NCBI RefSeq assembly: GCF_011398925.1
Contig: NZ_AP022842.1
Location: 608,001-672,000, forward strand
DNA: 64,000 nt
Direction: 5' to 3'
Origin: Bacillus sp. KH172YL63
Lineage (GTDB): Bacteria > Bacillota > Bacilli > Bacillales > Bacillaceae_B
Positions 35,358 through 43,821 of the stretch are shown piece by piece; position 1 is the first letter of the stretch, and every line of letters begins with the position of its first letter. Below the pieces are notes generated by a model. It saw only the letters and a list, made by a program, of their open reading frames with translations. It did no database searches and was not told the origin of the DNA. The translations under genes and the position numbers were made by a program.

Positions 35358-36343
35358 TAGGTGAAATTGTGAAAGTATGGAGGGCCAGGAGCTGGATGAA
35401 GAAAAATGTCCCTTTCCTATACAGCTGGCATGCATATGTCGGATATGAAATGGAGCTGTTTGAAAGTTTTACAGAACCCGCAACGATTCAGCAAGTGGCA
35501 CTGGCCAGGAACATTGAAATGGATTTGCTCGAACAATGGGTGGAGGTCGGCATCACGATCAAGCACCTGAAGCGGGTCGAGGATGATAAAGTCACGACGA
35601 GGAACAGATGGAAGCTGCCTTCATCGAAGAGTGATCCCCATTCTTCAGGCATTTTATTAAAAGAAATGATGGAGCTCCATATTCCGGCGCTGCTGTCTTA
35701 TCCACAATTGTTGCGCAACCGGACCAAGCAGCACTTCAACTCGAATATTCATGGTTCCACGGTCGCGAAAACATCGATTCTCCTCGAGAGATTTGCTTTT
35801 CCAAAAGTCCAAAAGGCTATCAAGAACTACGGAGTGAAATCGATTCTTGACCTGGGGTGCGGAGAAGGTGGATACGTGAAGAGAATAGGGGAAAGGCATC
35901 CTGAGATGAGGATGGTCGGAATTGAAATCCATGAAGCGGTCGCCAAGGCGGCAGAAGAGTCGCTGCAGGCATATCAGAACGTGGACGTCATGTGTAAGGA
36001 TCTTCATGAGTATGATCCGGAAGAACGCTTTGACATGATCATGGCCAACAACCTCTTTCACTACATCGATCCGTCGGAACGGCTGCAATTTTTCGAGAAA
36101 GCCTCCACTTGGCTGGAGCCGGAAGGCGTGTTCTTCGTCCTGACCCCGATGCAGAAATCCAAGCACGGTAAACAATTTTCCAGTGCCTTCAACAGCTTCT
36201 TCATGACATTTCAGAACCTTTACCCGATCCCGTCCCAGAAAGAGATGGAAACACTCGCCGGGAAAACGGATTTTACAGTTGATTCGGTGGAACCGATTGT
36301 AAAAGAAGGCGGCTGGTACGTAATGATTTTCAGGAAAAACTGA
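35354..36343 (+). CDS. Class I SAM-dependent methyltransferase
   Basis: 329 residues from the ATG at 35354 (AAAGGAGG eight bases upstream). The N-terminal ~130 residues are helical and resemble the dimerisation part of small-molecule O-methyltransferases. The Rossmann methyltransferase core begins with motif I SILDLGCGEGGYVKRIG (about residue 170), followed by the acidic ribose-binding MVGIEIHEA and the motif IV region DMIMANNLFHYID. It likely methylates the product of the coupled monooxygenase. The only visible end is a repeat array rather than a terminator. Confidence 0.88.
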   Translation: MIGEIVKVWRARSWMKKNVPFLYSWHAYVGYEMELFESFTEPATIQQVALARNIEMDLLEQWVEVGITIKHLKRVEDDKVTTRNRWKLPSSKSDPHSSGILLKEMMELHIPALLSYPQLLRNRTKQHFNSNIHGSTVAKTSILLERFAFPKVQKAIKNYGVKSILDLGCGEGGYVKRIGERHPEMRMVGIEIHEAVAKAAEESLQAYQNVDVMCKDLHEYDPEERFDMIMANNLFHYIDPSERLQFFEKASTWLEPEGVFFVLTPMQKSKHGKQFSSAFNSFFMTFQNLYPIPSQKEMETLAGKTDFTVDSVEPIVKEGGWYVMIFRKN

Positions 36344-36369
36344 TCTTGTGGAGGGGATTGGTTTTTTTG

Positions 36370-36800
36370 GTTGGGGGCGGGCATTTATTTGGGGGAAGTT
36401 GGTGGTAGGGGGAGTGAGGCCGCTTATTGGGGGAGTTGATGGTAAGAGGAGAGTTAGGGGAGAGAAGTCGGTCATCTGGGGAGTTGATAATAAAAGGGGA
36501 GAAGTCGATAATATATCGTCAAAGTCGATAATATCCACGTCGAAGTTGATAATATATCCGGAAACTCGATAATATACGGGGCAAACTCGATAATATATCA
36601 TCAGACCCGATAATAAACACCCCAGACCAGGTGGAAAACGCCCCCAACCCTCTAATAAACGCTCCAATCCAAGCAATAAGCACTTCAAACCCGATAATAA
36701 GCGCCCAGACCAGGTCATAAACGCCCCAACCCCTCTAATAAACGCCCCAATCCAAGCAATAACCACCCCACCCCCGATAATAAACAACCTCAAACCCAGC
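36370..36800. repeat. Large 20-21-bp phased repeat array D
   Basis: GATAAT starts at 36486, 36507, 36527, 36548, 36568, 36589 and 36609. ATAA cores of AATAAACGCCCC-type units continue at 36655, 36676, 36697, 36717, 36738, 36759 and 36780; every step is 20 or 21 bp. The plus strand is G-rich left of the GATAAT block (TTATTGGGGGAGTTG) and C-rich to the right (CCAACCCCTCTAATAAAC), so the flanks are inverted relative to each other. It fills the gap between the methyltransferase and the N-hydroxylase genes. No gene is supported inside. Confidence 0.85.
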
Positions 36801-36942
36801 CCCCACCCAAAAATCACCCTCCATATCCACCAAAAACCACGCTCCACCACACCTCTCCGGCAAATTTTCCCCTAAACAGGGTAATCGCCGGCCCTTTTGG
36901 GGTAAAAATAGAAGAGATGTCATGAAGATGGAGGGAAGTCAC

Positions 36943-38259
36943 GTGAATAGAGAGGATATGTATGATTGTATCGGGATTGGGATCGGTCCGTATAATTTGA
37001 GTTTGGCGGCGCTGATGGAGGAGAAGACGGATCTGAAGGTGAGATTTTTTGATCAGACGCCTGAGTTCCAGTGGCATCCGGGGATGCTGATCAATCTGAC
37101 CGATTTGCAGGTGCCGTTCATCGCTGATTTGGTGACGTTTGCGAATCCGCAGAGCCGGTACAGTTACTTGAATTATTTACATACACACAATCGTTTATAT
37201 AAGTTTTTTTTCTTTCAAAAGTTCGAGATGCCGCGGCAGGAGTACAATGATTACGCCCGCTGGGTGGTGGGGCAGCTGCCGTCGTGCCAATTTCAGAGTG
37301 AAGTGACCGCGGTCACGGATGAAGGTGATTTTTATAAGGTGGAAGTGAATAACCGTCTGACCGGTGAAGGGGAAGTGTACCACGCCCGGAATGTCGTGAT
37401 GGGGACTGGCAGTAAGCCATTGATTCTGGACGGGATGGACGGGCTCCCTGATGAGGATATCTATCATACGAGTCAATATCTGTTTCGTAAAGAGGGTACG
37501 ATGGAAGGTTCGTCGATTACGATTGTCGGTTCGGGGCAAAGTGCTGCCGAGGTATTCTACGATTTATTGAAGGAGCAGAGACATCATTCGTATGAGCTTA
37601 CGTGGCTGACCAGGTCCGAGGGGATCCTGCAGCTCGAGTCGTCGAAGCTTGGGCAGGAGTTCTTCGCGCCGGACTATGTGGATTATTTCCACGGGCTGAC
37701 GTATGAAAAACGGATGGAGGCCTTGGAGACGCTGGATCAGCTCAGGAATGGAATCGATCCGGATACGCTCAATCAAATCTATAACATCCTGTACAATCAT
37801 TCGGTCAGCGACCGTTCACCGCGCATCACGATCCAGCCTCTGACGGAAGTGAATGAGATCCGGAAAGAAGGTGACGGGTATATGCTGAGCTGCCGTCAAT
37901 GGCAGGAGGACCGAACGTTTTCCTATGGAAGTGACAAGGTGATATTGGCGACAGGGTATAAACCGAATATCCCTCAATGGTTCTTCGATGCGTTCAACGA
38001 CAAGATCGTGTGGGAGGATGACAAGAAGTATAAAGTGTCCCGGGACTACCGGCTTCAATTCAAGGAGAACCCGGATCGGGACCACCGGTTTTATACGGTG
38101 ACGAACCTGGAGCATTCCCACGGTGCCGGTGCGACGAACCTCGGACTCGCAGTAGACCGGAATATTCAAATCATCAATGATATGGCAGGGAAAGAAGTAT
38201 ATAAAGTGCAGAGGAATACGATTTTTTCTCAATTTACGATGGATAATAAAGGGTTTTGA
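36943..38259 (+). CDS. L-lysine N6-/L-ornithine N5-monooxygenase (siderophore type)
   Basis: 438 residues from a GTG at 36943, eight bases after GGAGGG; an in-frame ATG at 36922 has a weaker site. FAD motif DCIGIGIGPYNLSLAALME, the substrate strip FQWHPGMLINLTDLQVPF, the NADPH motif TIVGSGQSAAEVFYDLL, and the C-terminal ATGYKPNIP plus GAGATNLGLAV are those of IucD/PvdA enzymes that hydroxylate the side-chain amine for hydroxamate siderophores. No siderophore synthetase, acyltransferase or transporter is adjacent and no Fur box is seen at the start, so it is an orphan whose pathway is elsewhere or different. Confidence 0.9.
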   Translation: MNREDMYDCIGIGIGPYNLSLAALMEEKTDLKVRFFDQTPEFQWHPGMLINLTDLQVPFIADLVTFANPQSRYSYLNYLHTHNRLYKFFFFQKFEMPRQEYNDYARWVVGQLPSCQFQSEVTAVTDEGDFYKVEVNNRLTGEGEVYHARNVVMGTGSKPLILDGMDGLPDEDIYHTSQYLFRKEGTMEGSSITIVGSGQSAAEVFYDLLKEQRHHSYELTWLTRSEGILQLESSKLGQEFFAPDYVDYFHGLTYEKRMEALETLDQLRNGIDPDTLNQIYNILYNHSVSDRSPRITIQPLTEVNEIRKEGDGYMLSCRQWQEDRTFSYGSDKVILATGYKPNIPQWFFDAFNDKIVWEDDKKYKVSRDYRLQFKENPDRDHRFYTVTNLEHSHGAGATNLGLAVDRNIQIINDMAGKEVYKVQRNTIFSQFTMDNKGF

Positions 38260-38324
38260 TTTTTGCATGGCGGGTAAAGTACATGTGTGAAGAAAACAAA
38301 CGATAAATAGGAGTGTTATATTTT

Positions 38325-38840
38325 ATGGCTAAAATCGCTACATTGATTACAGACATGTTTGAAGACGTAGAATGGACAGATCCTGAAAAAGCGTTTAAAG
38401 AAGCGGGACATGAAGTGGTGACGATTGAGAAGGAAAAAGGGAAAACGGTGAAAGGGAAGCAGGGGGATGCGTCGGTGACAATCGATCAAAGCATCGATGA
38501 TGTCAATCCATCCGACTTTGATGCCCTGTTGCTGCCTGGGGGATTCTCACCGGATCAGCTTCGTGCCGATGAACGCTTCGTCGCATTCACGAAGCATTTC
38601 ATGGATGAGAAGAAGCCGGTCTTCGCCATCTGCCACGGACCGCAATTATTGATTACGGCTAAAGCCTTGGAAGGACGGAAGGCGACAGGCTTTAAATCCA
38701 TTAAGGTCGACATGGAATATGCAGGCGTGACATATGAGGACAAAGAGGTCGTCGTGTGCGGAGATCAGCTCGTCACGAGCAGGACACCGGATGATCTTCC
38801 TGCATTCAACCGTGAATCTCTGAAGCTTCTGTCTAAATAG
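38325..38840 (+). CDS. yfkM: DJ-1/PfpI family protein, YfkM-like stress protein
   Basis: 171 residues from the ATG at 38325 (ATAGGAG upstream). The nucleophile elbow has the reactive Cys in FAICHGPQLLI, with an upstream Glu in DMFEDVEW and the LLPGGFSPDQLRAD loop; this is the PfpI/YhbO subgroup. Relatives act in general stress and in repairing or removing dicarbonyl damage to proteins; protease activity is doubtful. It heads a block that matches the B. subtilis yfkM-yfkH order. It ends at a strong terminator shared with the convergent yfkK. Confidence 0.9.
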   Translation: MAKIATLITDMFEDVEWTDPEKAFKEAGHEVVTIEKEKGKTVKGKQGDASVTIDQSIDDVNPSDFDALLLPGGFSPDQLRADERFVAFTKHFMDEKKPVFAICHGPQLLITAKALEGRKATGFKSIKVDMEYAGVTYEDKEVVVCGDQLVTSRTPDDLPAFNRESLKLLSK

Positions 38841-38855
38841 GACATATACATGAAA

Positions 38856-38902
38856 GGGGACATTCCCCAAGGTATTTATTACCTTTGCGGGAATGTCCCC
38901 TC
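38856..38902. terminator. Bidirectional terminator between yfkM and yfkK
   Basis: AGGGGACATTCCCC pairs with GGGAATGTCCCCT around a second small stem. Confidence 0.85.
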
Positions 38903-38920
38903 TTTAAGTGGGTAATCTTC

Positions 38921-39145
38921 TTATTTACGGCGAAGATTGCCCATTTCTTCGATAATGGCCGTCATTTCACTCGGGCTGAACCGTTCTTTGCGGTCGACCA
39001 TGACGTACAAATCATGAAGGTCTTCGTACATCGCTTCATCGAAATCTTCTGGTTTGACGGCACCGGCGTTGACTATTTTTAATTTTTCTTTGATTGCTGT
39101 TACCATGAATTCGATATTCTCTGCTGTATTTTGAGATAAATCCAC
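38921..39145 (-). CDS. yfkK: DUF1128 family protein YfkK
   Basis: 74 residues from a GTG at 39145, seven bases after AAAGGA; the longer frame to 39217 has no ribosome site. The sequence VDLSQNTAENIEFMVTAIKEKLKIVNAGAVKPEDFDEAMYEDLHDLY matches B. subtilis YfkK almost position by position, ending with SEMTAIIEEMGNLRRK. It is a small helical cytosolic protein of unknown function, found beside yfkJ in B. subtilis too. It is transcribed divergently from yfkJ. Confidence 0.9.
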   Translation of the reverse strand: MDLSQNTAENIEFMVTAIKEKLKIVNAGAVKPEDFDEAMYEDLHDLYVMVDRKERFSPSEMTAIIEEMGNLRRK

Positions 39146-39324
39146 TTGAAATCGTCCTTTCTGACGTACCTGTTTTATATCATTTATCTTTCCATGATTT
39201 GGCCCCACTGTCAACATGACTTCACACGATGTAGTTTTTGTAAGGATTTTTTCCGGCTAATGTTTTACACTATTATGGAATGGGGAATAAGTAGATAAGC
39301 TAAAACGTTGGAGGAGGCGTGCTG

Positions 39325-39819
39325 ATGGTATCTGTTTTGTTCGTGTGTCTCGGGAATATATGCCGTTCCCCGATGGCAGAAGCAATCTTCAGGGCGAAGG
39401 TGAAGGCCGGGAACCTTGAAGGAGTCATTGAGGTGGACTCTGCTGGCACAGGCGACTGGCATACAGGAAAGAAACCTCATGAAGGAACTTTGTCCATCCT
39501 TAGCGAAAATAACATAGACAGCGATGGCCTCAAAGCCCGCCAGTTTACGGCGGAGGATAGGGAGTATGACTACATCGTTGCCATGGATTCATCCAATGAA
39601 CAGCATGTGATGGAGATGCTTGAAAAAGAGCATCACGGCAAGGTGTTCAAGCTCCTTTCGCTCATAGAGGAAAGTGATCTGCAGGATGTACCTGATCCGT
39701 ATTATACCGGGAATTTTCAAGAAGTGTACGAATTAGTGGAAACCGGATGCGGGCTGTTGCTGAATAAAATAATAAAAGACAATGGATTGAAGGAGGGCAA
39801 TACATATGGGAAGCAATAA
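39325..39819 (+). CDS. yfkJ: Low-molecular-weight protein tyrosine phosphatase YfkJ
   Basis: 164 residues from the ATG at 39325 (GGAGGAGG upstream; the GTG at 39319 is too near it). The P-loop VCLGNICRSPMAEAIF holds the catalytic CxxxxCRS/T-type Cys and Arg. The general acid Asp is in DVPDPYYTGNFQEVYEL. Cytosolic LMW-PTPs remove phosphate from tyrosine; in B. subtilis YfkJ is linked to stress resistance. It overlaps yfkI by 14 bp, forming an operon yfkJ-yfkI-yfkH. Confidence 0.94.
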   Translation: MVSVLFVCLGNICRSPMAEAIFRAKVKAGNLEGVIEVDSAGTGDWHTGKKPHEGTLSILSENNIDSDGLKARQFTAEDREYDYIVAMDSSNEQHVMEMLEKEHHGKVFKLLSLIEESDLQDVPDPYYTGNFQEVYELVETGCGLLLNKIIKDNGLKEGNTYGKQ

Positions 39820-40225
39820 ATTTTTCAAAGGGGTCATGTTAGGAGCCGTTGCAGGGGGACTTCTGTCTCTGCTGGACAAAAAAACACGTGAGGAAGTCGG
39901 TACCTCCCTGAAAAATGGCGGCGAATACCTGTCTGCCTATACAAGAAATCCCCAAAGCCTGGTCGATGCGTCGAAGGACGTGTATGAAAAGCTGCGGACA
40001 ACCGCAGATCAGGTGGGCAGGGATATTCAATTCATCAGTGAAAAGGTGGAAGAAATCAAAGGGATGTCCCCGCAGGTGAAGGAAATCATCGATGAGACGA
40101 GAGAAACGTTTGAAGATTCATCAGAAGCATACAAAGAGACGTTCTCAGATCGGGAAACATCAAATGAACTGACCCTGTCAGATGAAGAAAATCAACCGAT
40201 TGCATCATCTTTCAAGGGCTACTAA
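39806..40225 (+). CDS. yfkI: YtxH-domain protein YfkI
   Basis: 139 residues. One short N-terminal hydrophobic segment with small residues (FKGVMLGAVAGGLLSLLD) is followed by a long amphipathic, charged helical region, the YtxH-type layout of small membrane-attached stress proteins. The C-terminal 35 residues are acidic and probably disordered. It starts inside the end of yfkJ and precedes yfkH by 17 bp. Function is unknown; gene order is as in B. subtilis. Confidence 0.82.
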   Translation: MGSNKFFKGVMLGAVAGGLLSLLDKKTREEVGTSLKNGGEYLSAYTRNPQSLVDASKDVYEKLRTTADQVGRDIQFISEKVEEIKGMSPQVKEIIDETRETFEDSSEAYKETFSDRETSNELTLSDEENQPIASSFKGY

Positions 40226-40242
40226 TCAAACGGGGTGAGAAG

Positions 40243-41085
40243 ATGTCTGAAGAAACGGTTAAAGGAGGATGGAAAGGATTTTCAAAAAGTCTTTTCTCGA
40301 ATATCAGTGAGAATGATGTAACGGGTCTTGCGGCTCAGATTGCTTATTACTTTCTATTGTCACTCTTTCCGCTGCTGATCTTCATCGTGACCCTCTTGCC
40401 ATATCTGCCTGTCGAACAGGGGGATCTGCTCGGCGTCGTCAGGGATTTCGCACCGGGCGAGACGATGGCGATGATCGAGGAGACGCTGGAGGATGTCATG
40501 ACGAATCGTAATTCCGGATTGCTGTCTATCAGTATCATTGCCACGATCTGGTCAGCTTCGAATGGGATGAATGCGATCGTGAAAAGCCTGAACAGAGCAT
40601 ATGATGTGGGAGAATCAAGGTCGTTCATCGCCACCCGCCTCATGTCGATCCTTTTGACGCTCGGCATGATTTTAGTATTTGTGGTAGCCCTTTTGCTTCC
40701 AGTATTCGGAAAGCAGATCGGCATATTCCTTTTCTCCCAATTCGGATTTTCCGAGCAGTTCCTGTCGATATGGAATGCGATCCGCTGGGCGATCAGTCCG
40801 ATCATCCTTTTCATTGTGTTTGTCGGATTGTATTATTTCGCTCCAAGTAAACGGATCAAGTGCTTAAGTGCCTTCCCGGGGGCAATCTTTGCGACGCTCG
40901 GCTGGGTACTCGTTTCCCTGGCGTTCTCCTTTTATGTAGGGAGCTTCGGAAATTACTCGGCGACCTACGGGAGCATCGGGGGGATCATCGTCCTCATGAT
41001 CTGGTTTTATCTAACCGGGATCATCATCATGATCGGCGGTGAAATCAACGCATTAGTCACCATTAAGGAGCATGATTCGTGTTAA
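40243..41085 (+). CDS. yfkH: YihY/BrkB family membrane protein YfkH
   Basis: 280 residues with six membrane helices. Conserved family pieces are GLAAQIAYYFLLSLFPLLIFI near helix one, IWSASNGMNAIVKSLNRAYDV, FAPSKRIKCLSAFPGAIFAT and the terminal FYLTGIIIMIGGEINAL. The family was once called ribonuclease BN in error; its members are membrane proteins of unsettled transport function. It is the last gene of the yfkJIH operon, with a terminator about 45 bp downstream. Confidence 0.92.
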   Translation: MSEETVKGGWKGFSKSLFSNISENDVTGLAAQIAYYFLLSLFPLLIFIVTLLPYLPVEQGDLLGVVRDFAPGETMAMIEETLEDVMTNRNSGLLSISIIATIWSASNGMNAIVKSLNRAYDVGESRSFIATRLMSILLTLGMILVFVVALLLPVFGKQIGIFLFSQFGFSEQFLSIWNAIRWAISPIILFIVFVGLYYFAPSKRIKCLSAFPGAIFATLGWVLVSLAFSFYVGSFGNYSATYGSIGGIIVLMIWFYLTGIIIMIGGEINALVTIKEHDSC

Positions 41086-41129
41086 AATAGGGGAAATTGT
41101 TCCCCGGACATAGGAATGGATAAACAAGG

Positions 41130-41173
41130 GGAAGATGCTATTGAACACATTGTTCGGTAGGTCTTCTTTTTTT
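41130..41173 (+). terminator. Terminator of the yfkJIH operon
   Basis: GAAGATGCTATTGAACA pairs imperfectly with TGTTCGGTAGGTCTTC, then a T-run. Confidence 0.7.
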
Positions 41174-41201
41174 ATGCTTAAACACAAAGGAGGTGGGACG
41201 C

Positions 41202-42941
41202 ATGTTGGTAGCGGCAATGATCGAGCGGCTCGGCATCATCGTGACGATTGCATTTGTGATGACGAGGATCAGCTTTTTCCGTCACTTGATCGAGAAGCGG
41301 AATCATGTGAAAAAGAGGCAGACGATCCTGATCATCTTATTATTTGGTTTCTTCGGGATCGTCGGTACATATACAGGCTTGATTGTGAATCCATTTCAGG
41401 AGGAGTACACCAAATGGCAGTGGCATCTCCAGCAAAATGAGGCGATCGCGAACTCAAGGGTGATCGGGGTCGTGGTGGCTGGTCTCCTTGGGGGACCTTG
41501 GATCGGGCTCGGTGCAGGACTCGTTGCCGGTGTTCACCGCTATTTCCTTGGCGGTTTCACAGCCTTCTCCTGTGGGATTTCGACGGTGCTCGCAGGTCTT
41601 TTGGCAGGATGGATCGGGAAGCGGGAAAAGAAAAACCGGCTCGTTTCCCCGCAGAAAGCATTTCTCGTCGGCTTTATCGCAGAAGGGATGCAGATGCTTC
41701 TCATCCTGCTGTTATCCAAACCATTCAACGATGCCTACCTGCTCGTTTCCGATATCGGCTTGCCGATGATCCTCGCGAACGGCGTCGGCACCGGTATTTT
41801 TTTGCTGATCATCAAGAGTGTATTCCATGAAGAGGAGCGGATGGGTGCGGCCCAATCACAGAAGGCACTGCGGCTCGCCGATTCCACCGTCAAATATATG
41901 CGCAAAGGGCTCAATGCCGTGTCGGCACAGGCTACTTGTGAAATTCTGATGAGGGATGTAAATGCCCTCGCCGTTTCGATCACCAACACGTCCCATATTC
42001 TTGCCCATGTGGGACTTGCATCGGATCATCATCACGAAGGCAGGCCGATTCAAACCGAAGCGACGAAGAAAGTGATCGGAACCGGTGAACTGATGAAAGT
42101 AGGCAGGGAGGATATCCAGTGCGACCGGGATGGGTGCCCATTGGGCGCAGCGATCATGGCGCCTCTGCTCAAAGGGGATGAGATCGTCGGGACGTTGAAA
42201 TTCTATTTTCACTCTGAAAAGGAAATCACCCCGATCCTGATGGAATTGACCAAAGGAATCGCGACCCTTCTCAGTCACCAGCTTGAGCTGGCAGAGATCG
42301 ATACACATAAAGAACTGGCGAAGCAGTCAGAAGTGAAGGCCCTTCAAGCCCAGATCAATCCCCACTTTCTGTTCAATACGATCAATGTCATCGTATCGCT
42401 TACAAGAATCAATCCGGATAAGGCAAGGACGCTGCTGATCGCCCTTTCACAGTTTGTGAGGCAGAACCTGACCGGAAGCACGAAATCCACCTCGACACTG
42501 AAGGAAGAATGCCAGCATGTGCAGTCTTATCTTGCGATTGAGGAGGCACGGTTCTTTGACAGGCTGAGCGTTGTCTATGAAATCGATGAAGACGCACTGC
42601 AGGCGAAAGTCCCTTCCATCACCCTTCAGCCGCTGGTTGAGAATGCGATCAAGCATGGAATGAAGAATGTGGAAGAAGGATTTGTTCTGAAAATCACCAT
42701 CTCTGAAAGCGGGGGCGGTGTGACAGTTTCGGTATCGGATAACGGATACGGCATACTTGAAGACAGGTTGGATCAGCTGTTGGAAGCTCCCGTTGAATCA
42801 CATTCAGGCACAGGGATCGGACTTTATAACGTAAATAAAAGATTGGAAATGATGATGGGGAAAGACGCCGGACTGTCGATCTCTTCCTCAATTGGCAAAG
42901 GCACGACTGTCAAATTTACGCTAAGGAGTGAAAAGGGATGA
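41202..42941 (+). CDS. lytS: Sensor histidine kinase, LytS/BtsS type
   Basis: 579 residues from the ATG at 41202 (AAAGGAGG upstream). The N-terminal ~200 residues form a 5TM-LYT membrane sensor (helices with GGPWIGLGAGLVAGVHRYFLGG), followed by a GAF domain (~210-365), the short His-kinase box with phosphorylated His 388 (LQAQINPHFLFNTINVIV) and an HATPase (PLVENAIKHGM, DNGYGI, GTGIGLYNVNKRL). Such kinases pair with LytTR regulators and sense membrane state or extracellular pyruvate. Here the partner follows with a 4-bp overlap and a CstA-type transporter comes next, which favours the pyruvate role. Confidence 0.93.
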   Translation: MLVAAMIERLGIIVTIAFVMTRISFFRHLIEKRNHVKKRQTILIILLFGFFGIVGTYTGLIVNPFQEEYTKWQWHLQQNEAIANSRVIGVVVAGLLGGPWIGLGAGLVAGVHRYFLGGFTAFSCGISTVLAGLLAGWIGKREKKNRLVSPQKAFLVGFIAEGMQMLLILLLSKPFNDAYLLVSDIGLPMILANGVGTGIFLLIIKSVFHEEERMGAAQSQKALRLADSTVKYMRKGLNAVSAQATCEILMRDVNALAVSITNTSHILAHVGLASDHHHEGRPIQTEATKKVIGTGELMKVGREDIQCDRDGCPLGAAIMAPLLKGDEIVGTLKFYFHSEKEITPILMELTKGIATLLSHQLELAEIDTHKELAKQSEVKALQAQINPHFLFNTINVIVSLTRINPDKARTLLIALSQFVRQNLTGSTKSTSTLKEECQHVQSYLAIEEARFFDRLSVVYEIDEDALQAKVPSITLQPLVENAIKHGMKNVEEGFVLKITISESGGGVTVSVSDNGYGILEDRLDQLLEAPVESHSGTGIGLYNVNKRLEMMMGKDAGLSISSSIGKGTTVKFTLRSEKG

Positions 42942-43654
42942 AAGTCGCCATAATCGATGATGAACCGTATAGCCGGGAGGAAATGAAGCACCTTTTAAGC
43001 GGATATCCGTGGGTGGATGTTGTAGGGGAAGCAAGCTCAGCAGAAAAAGGCTTGGAAATCATCCTGACGAAGGAACCGGACGTCTTATTCCTCGATATTG
43101 AAATGCCAGGAATGAGCGGAGTGGATTTGGCAGAAGCACTTCAGAAAATGAAGCGGAAGCCTCAAATCGTCTTTGCCACTGCGTATCCTGACTACGCCCT
43201 GAAAGCATTCAGGGTGGAAGCTGTCGATTACCTTCTGAAGCCGTTCGAGGAAGAGCAGCTTGCCCGGACGATGGAACGGTTGAAACATGTGTTGAAAGTC
43301 GAGGATAAAGAGCAGTCACCTTCGATTGGAAAGCTGGCTGTGCAGGATGAGGACAAAATCGTTTTCATCAACCCGAAAGACATTCTATATATTTACCGTG
43401 AGGAGCGGGAAACCGTCATCTGTACGGAGAAAAAGAAATACACATGCAGGCTGCCGATCAAGGATCTGGAAGCGAAGCTGACGACCTATCCATTCTTTCG
43501 GGTTCACAAAAGCTATCTCGTACAGCTCCCGTTTGTCGACGAACTGATTCCATGGGGGAGCGGCGTCTATCAGCTGAAAGTCCACGGCGCAGGCGAGTCT
43601 ATCCCGGTGAGCAGGAACTATGTGAAAGAGCTTCGAGAACGGTTGGAGCTGTAA
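42938..43654 (+). CDS. lytT: LytTR-family response regulator
   Basis: 238 residues. The receiver domain has the acidic pair DDEPYSREE, phosphorylated Asp 53 (VLFLDIEMPGMSG) and Lys in YLLKPFEEEQ. The C-terminal LytTR DNA-binding domain (~135-238) shows KKYTCRLPIKDLEAKL, FFRVHKSYLV and PVSRNYVKELRERL. It overlaps lytS by 4 bp (ATGA). The probable target is the transporter gene directly downstream, as in known LytST/BtsSR systems. Confidence 0.93.
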   Translation: MKVAIIDDEPYSREEMKHLLSGYPWVDVVGEASSAEKGLEIILTKEPDVLFLDIEMPGMSGVDLAEALQKMKRKPQIVFATAYPDYALKAFRVEAVDYLLKPFEEEQLARTMERLKHVLKVEDKEQSPSIGKLAVQDEDKIVFINPKDILYIYREERETVICTEKKKYTCRLPIKDLEAKLTTYPFFRVHKSYLVQLPFVDELIPWGSGVYQLKVHGAGESIPVSRNYVKELRERLEL

Positions 43655-43655
43655 G

Positions 43656-43693
43656 TGGTACCAGGCAGAAAGACGGCCTGGTACTTTTTTTCT
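43656..43693 (+). terminator. Terminator of lytST
   Basis: GGTACCAGGC pairs with GCCTGGTACT, followed by T7. Confidence 0.85.
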
Positions 43694-43776
43694 GCATGTC
43701 AACCGCGCCAACCGACATGTCGACCTTGATTTCTGACACGTTAAACAGAATGTGACGAAACGGTGAATATGGTTGC

Positions 43777-43796
43777 TATAATGAAAGCGTATTCAT
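43777..43796 (+). promoter_or_regulatory. cstA promoter with overlapping cre site
   Basis: TATAAT (43777-43782) overlaps ATGAAAGCGTATTCAT (43781-43796), a full match to the catabolite-responsive consensus WTGNNARCGNWWWCAW. Placement over the transcription start predicts repression by CcpA when good sugars are present. Confidence 0.8.
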
Positions 43797-43821
43797 AAAC
43801 GAACGAAAGGGGATCACTTGA

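Noticed and set aside
36348..36850. Open frames on both strands inside array D (up to 397 codons on the minus strand)
   Set aside because: They run across the phased repeats and antisense to the methyltransferase; the 20/21-bp period breaks codon register, and no ribosome site is present.
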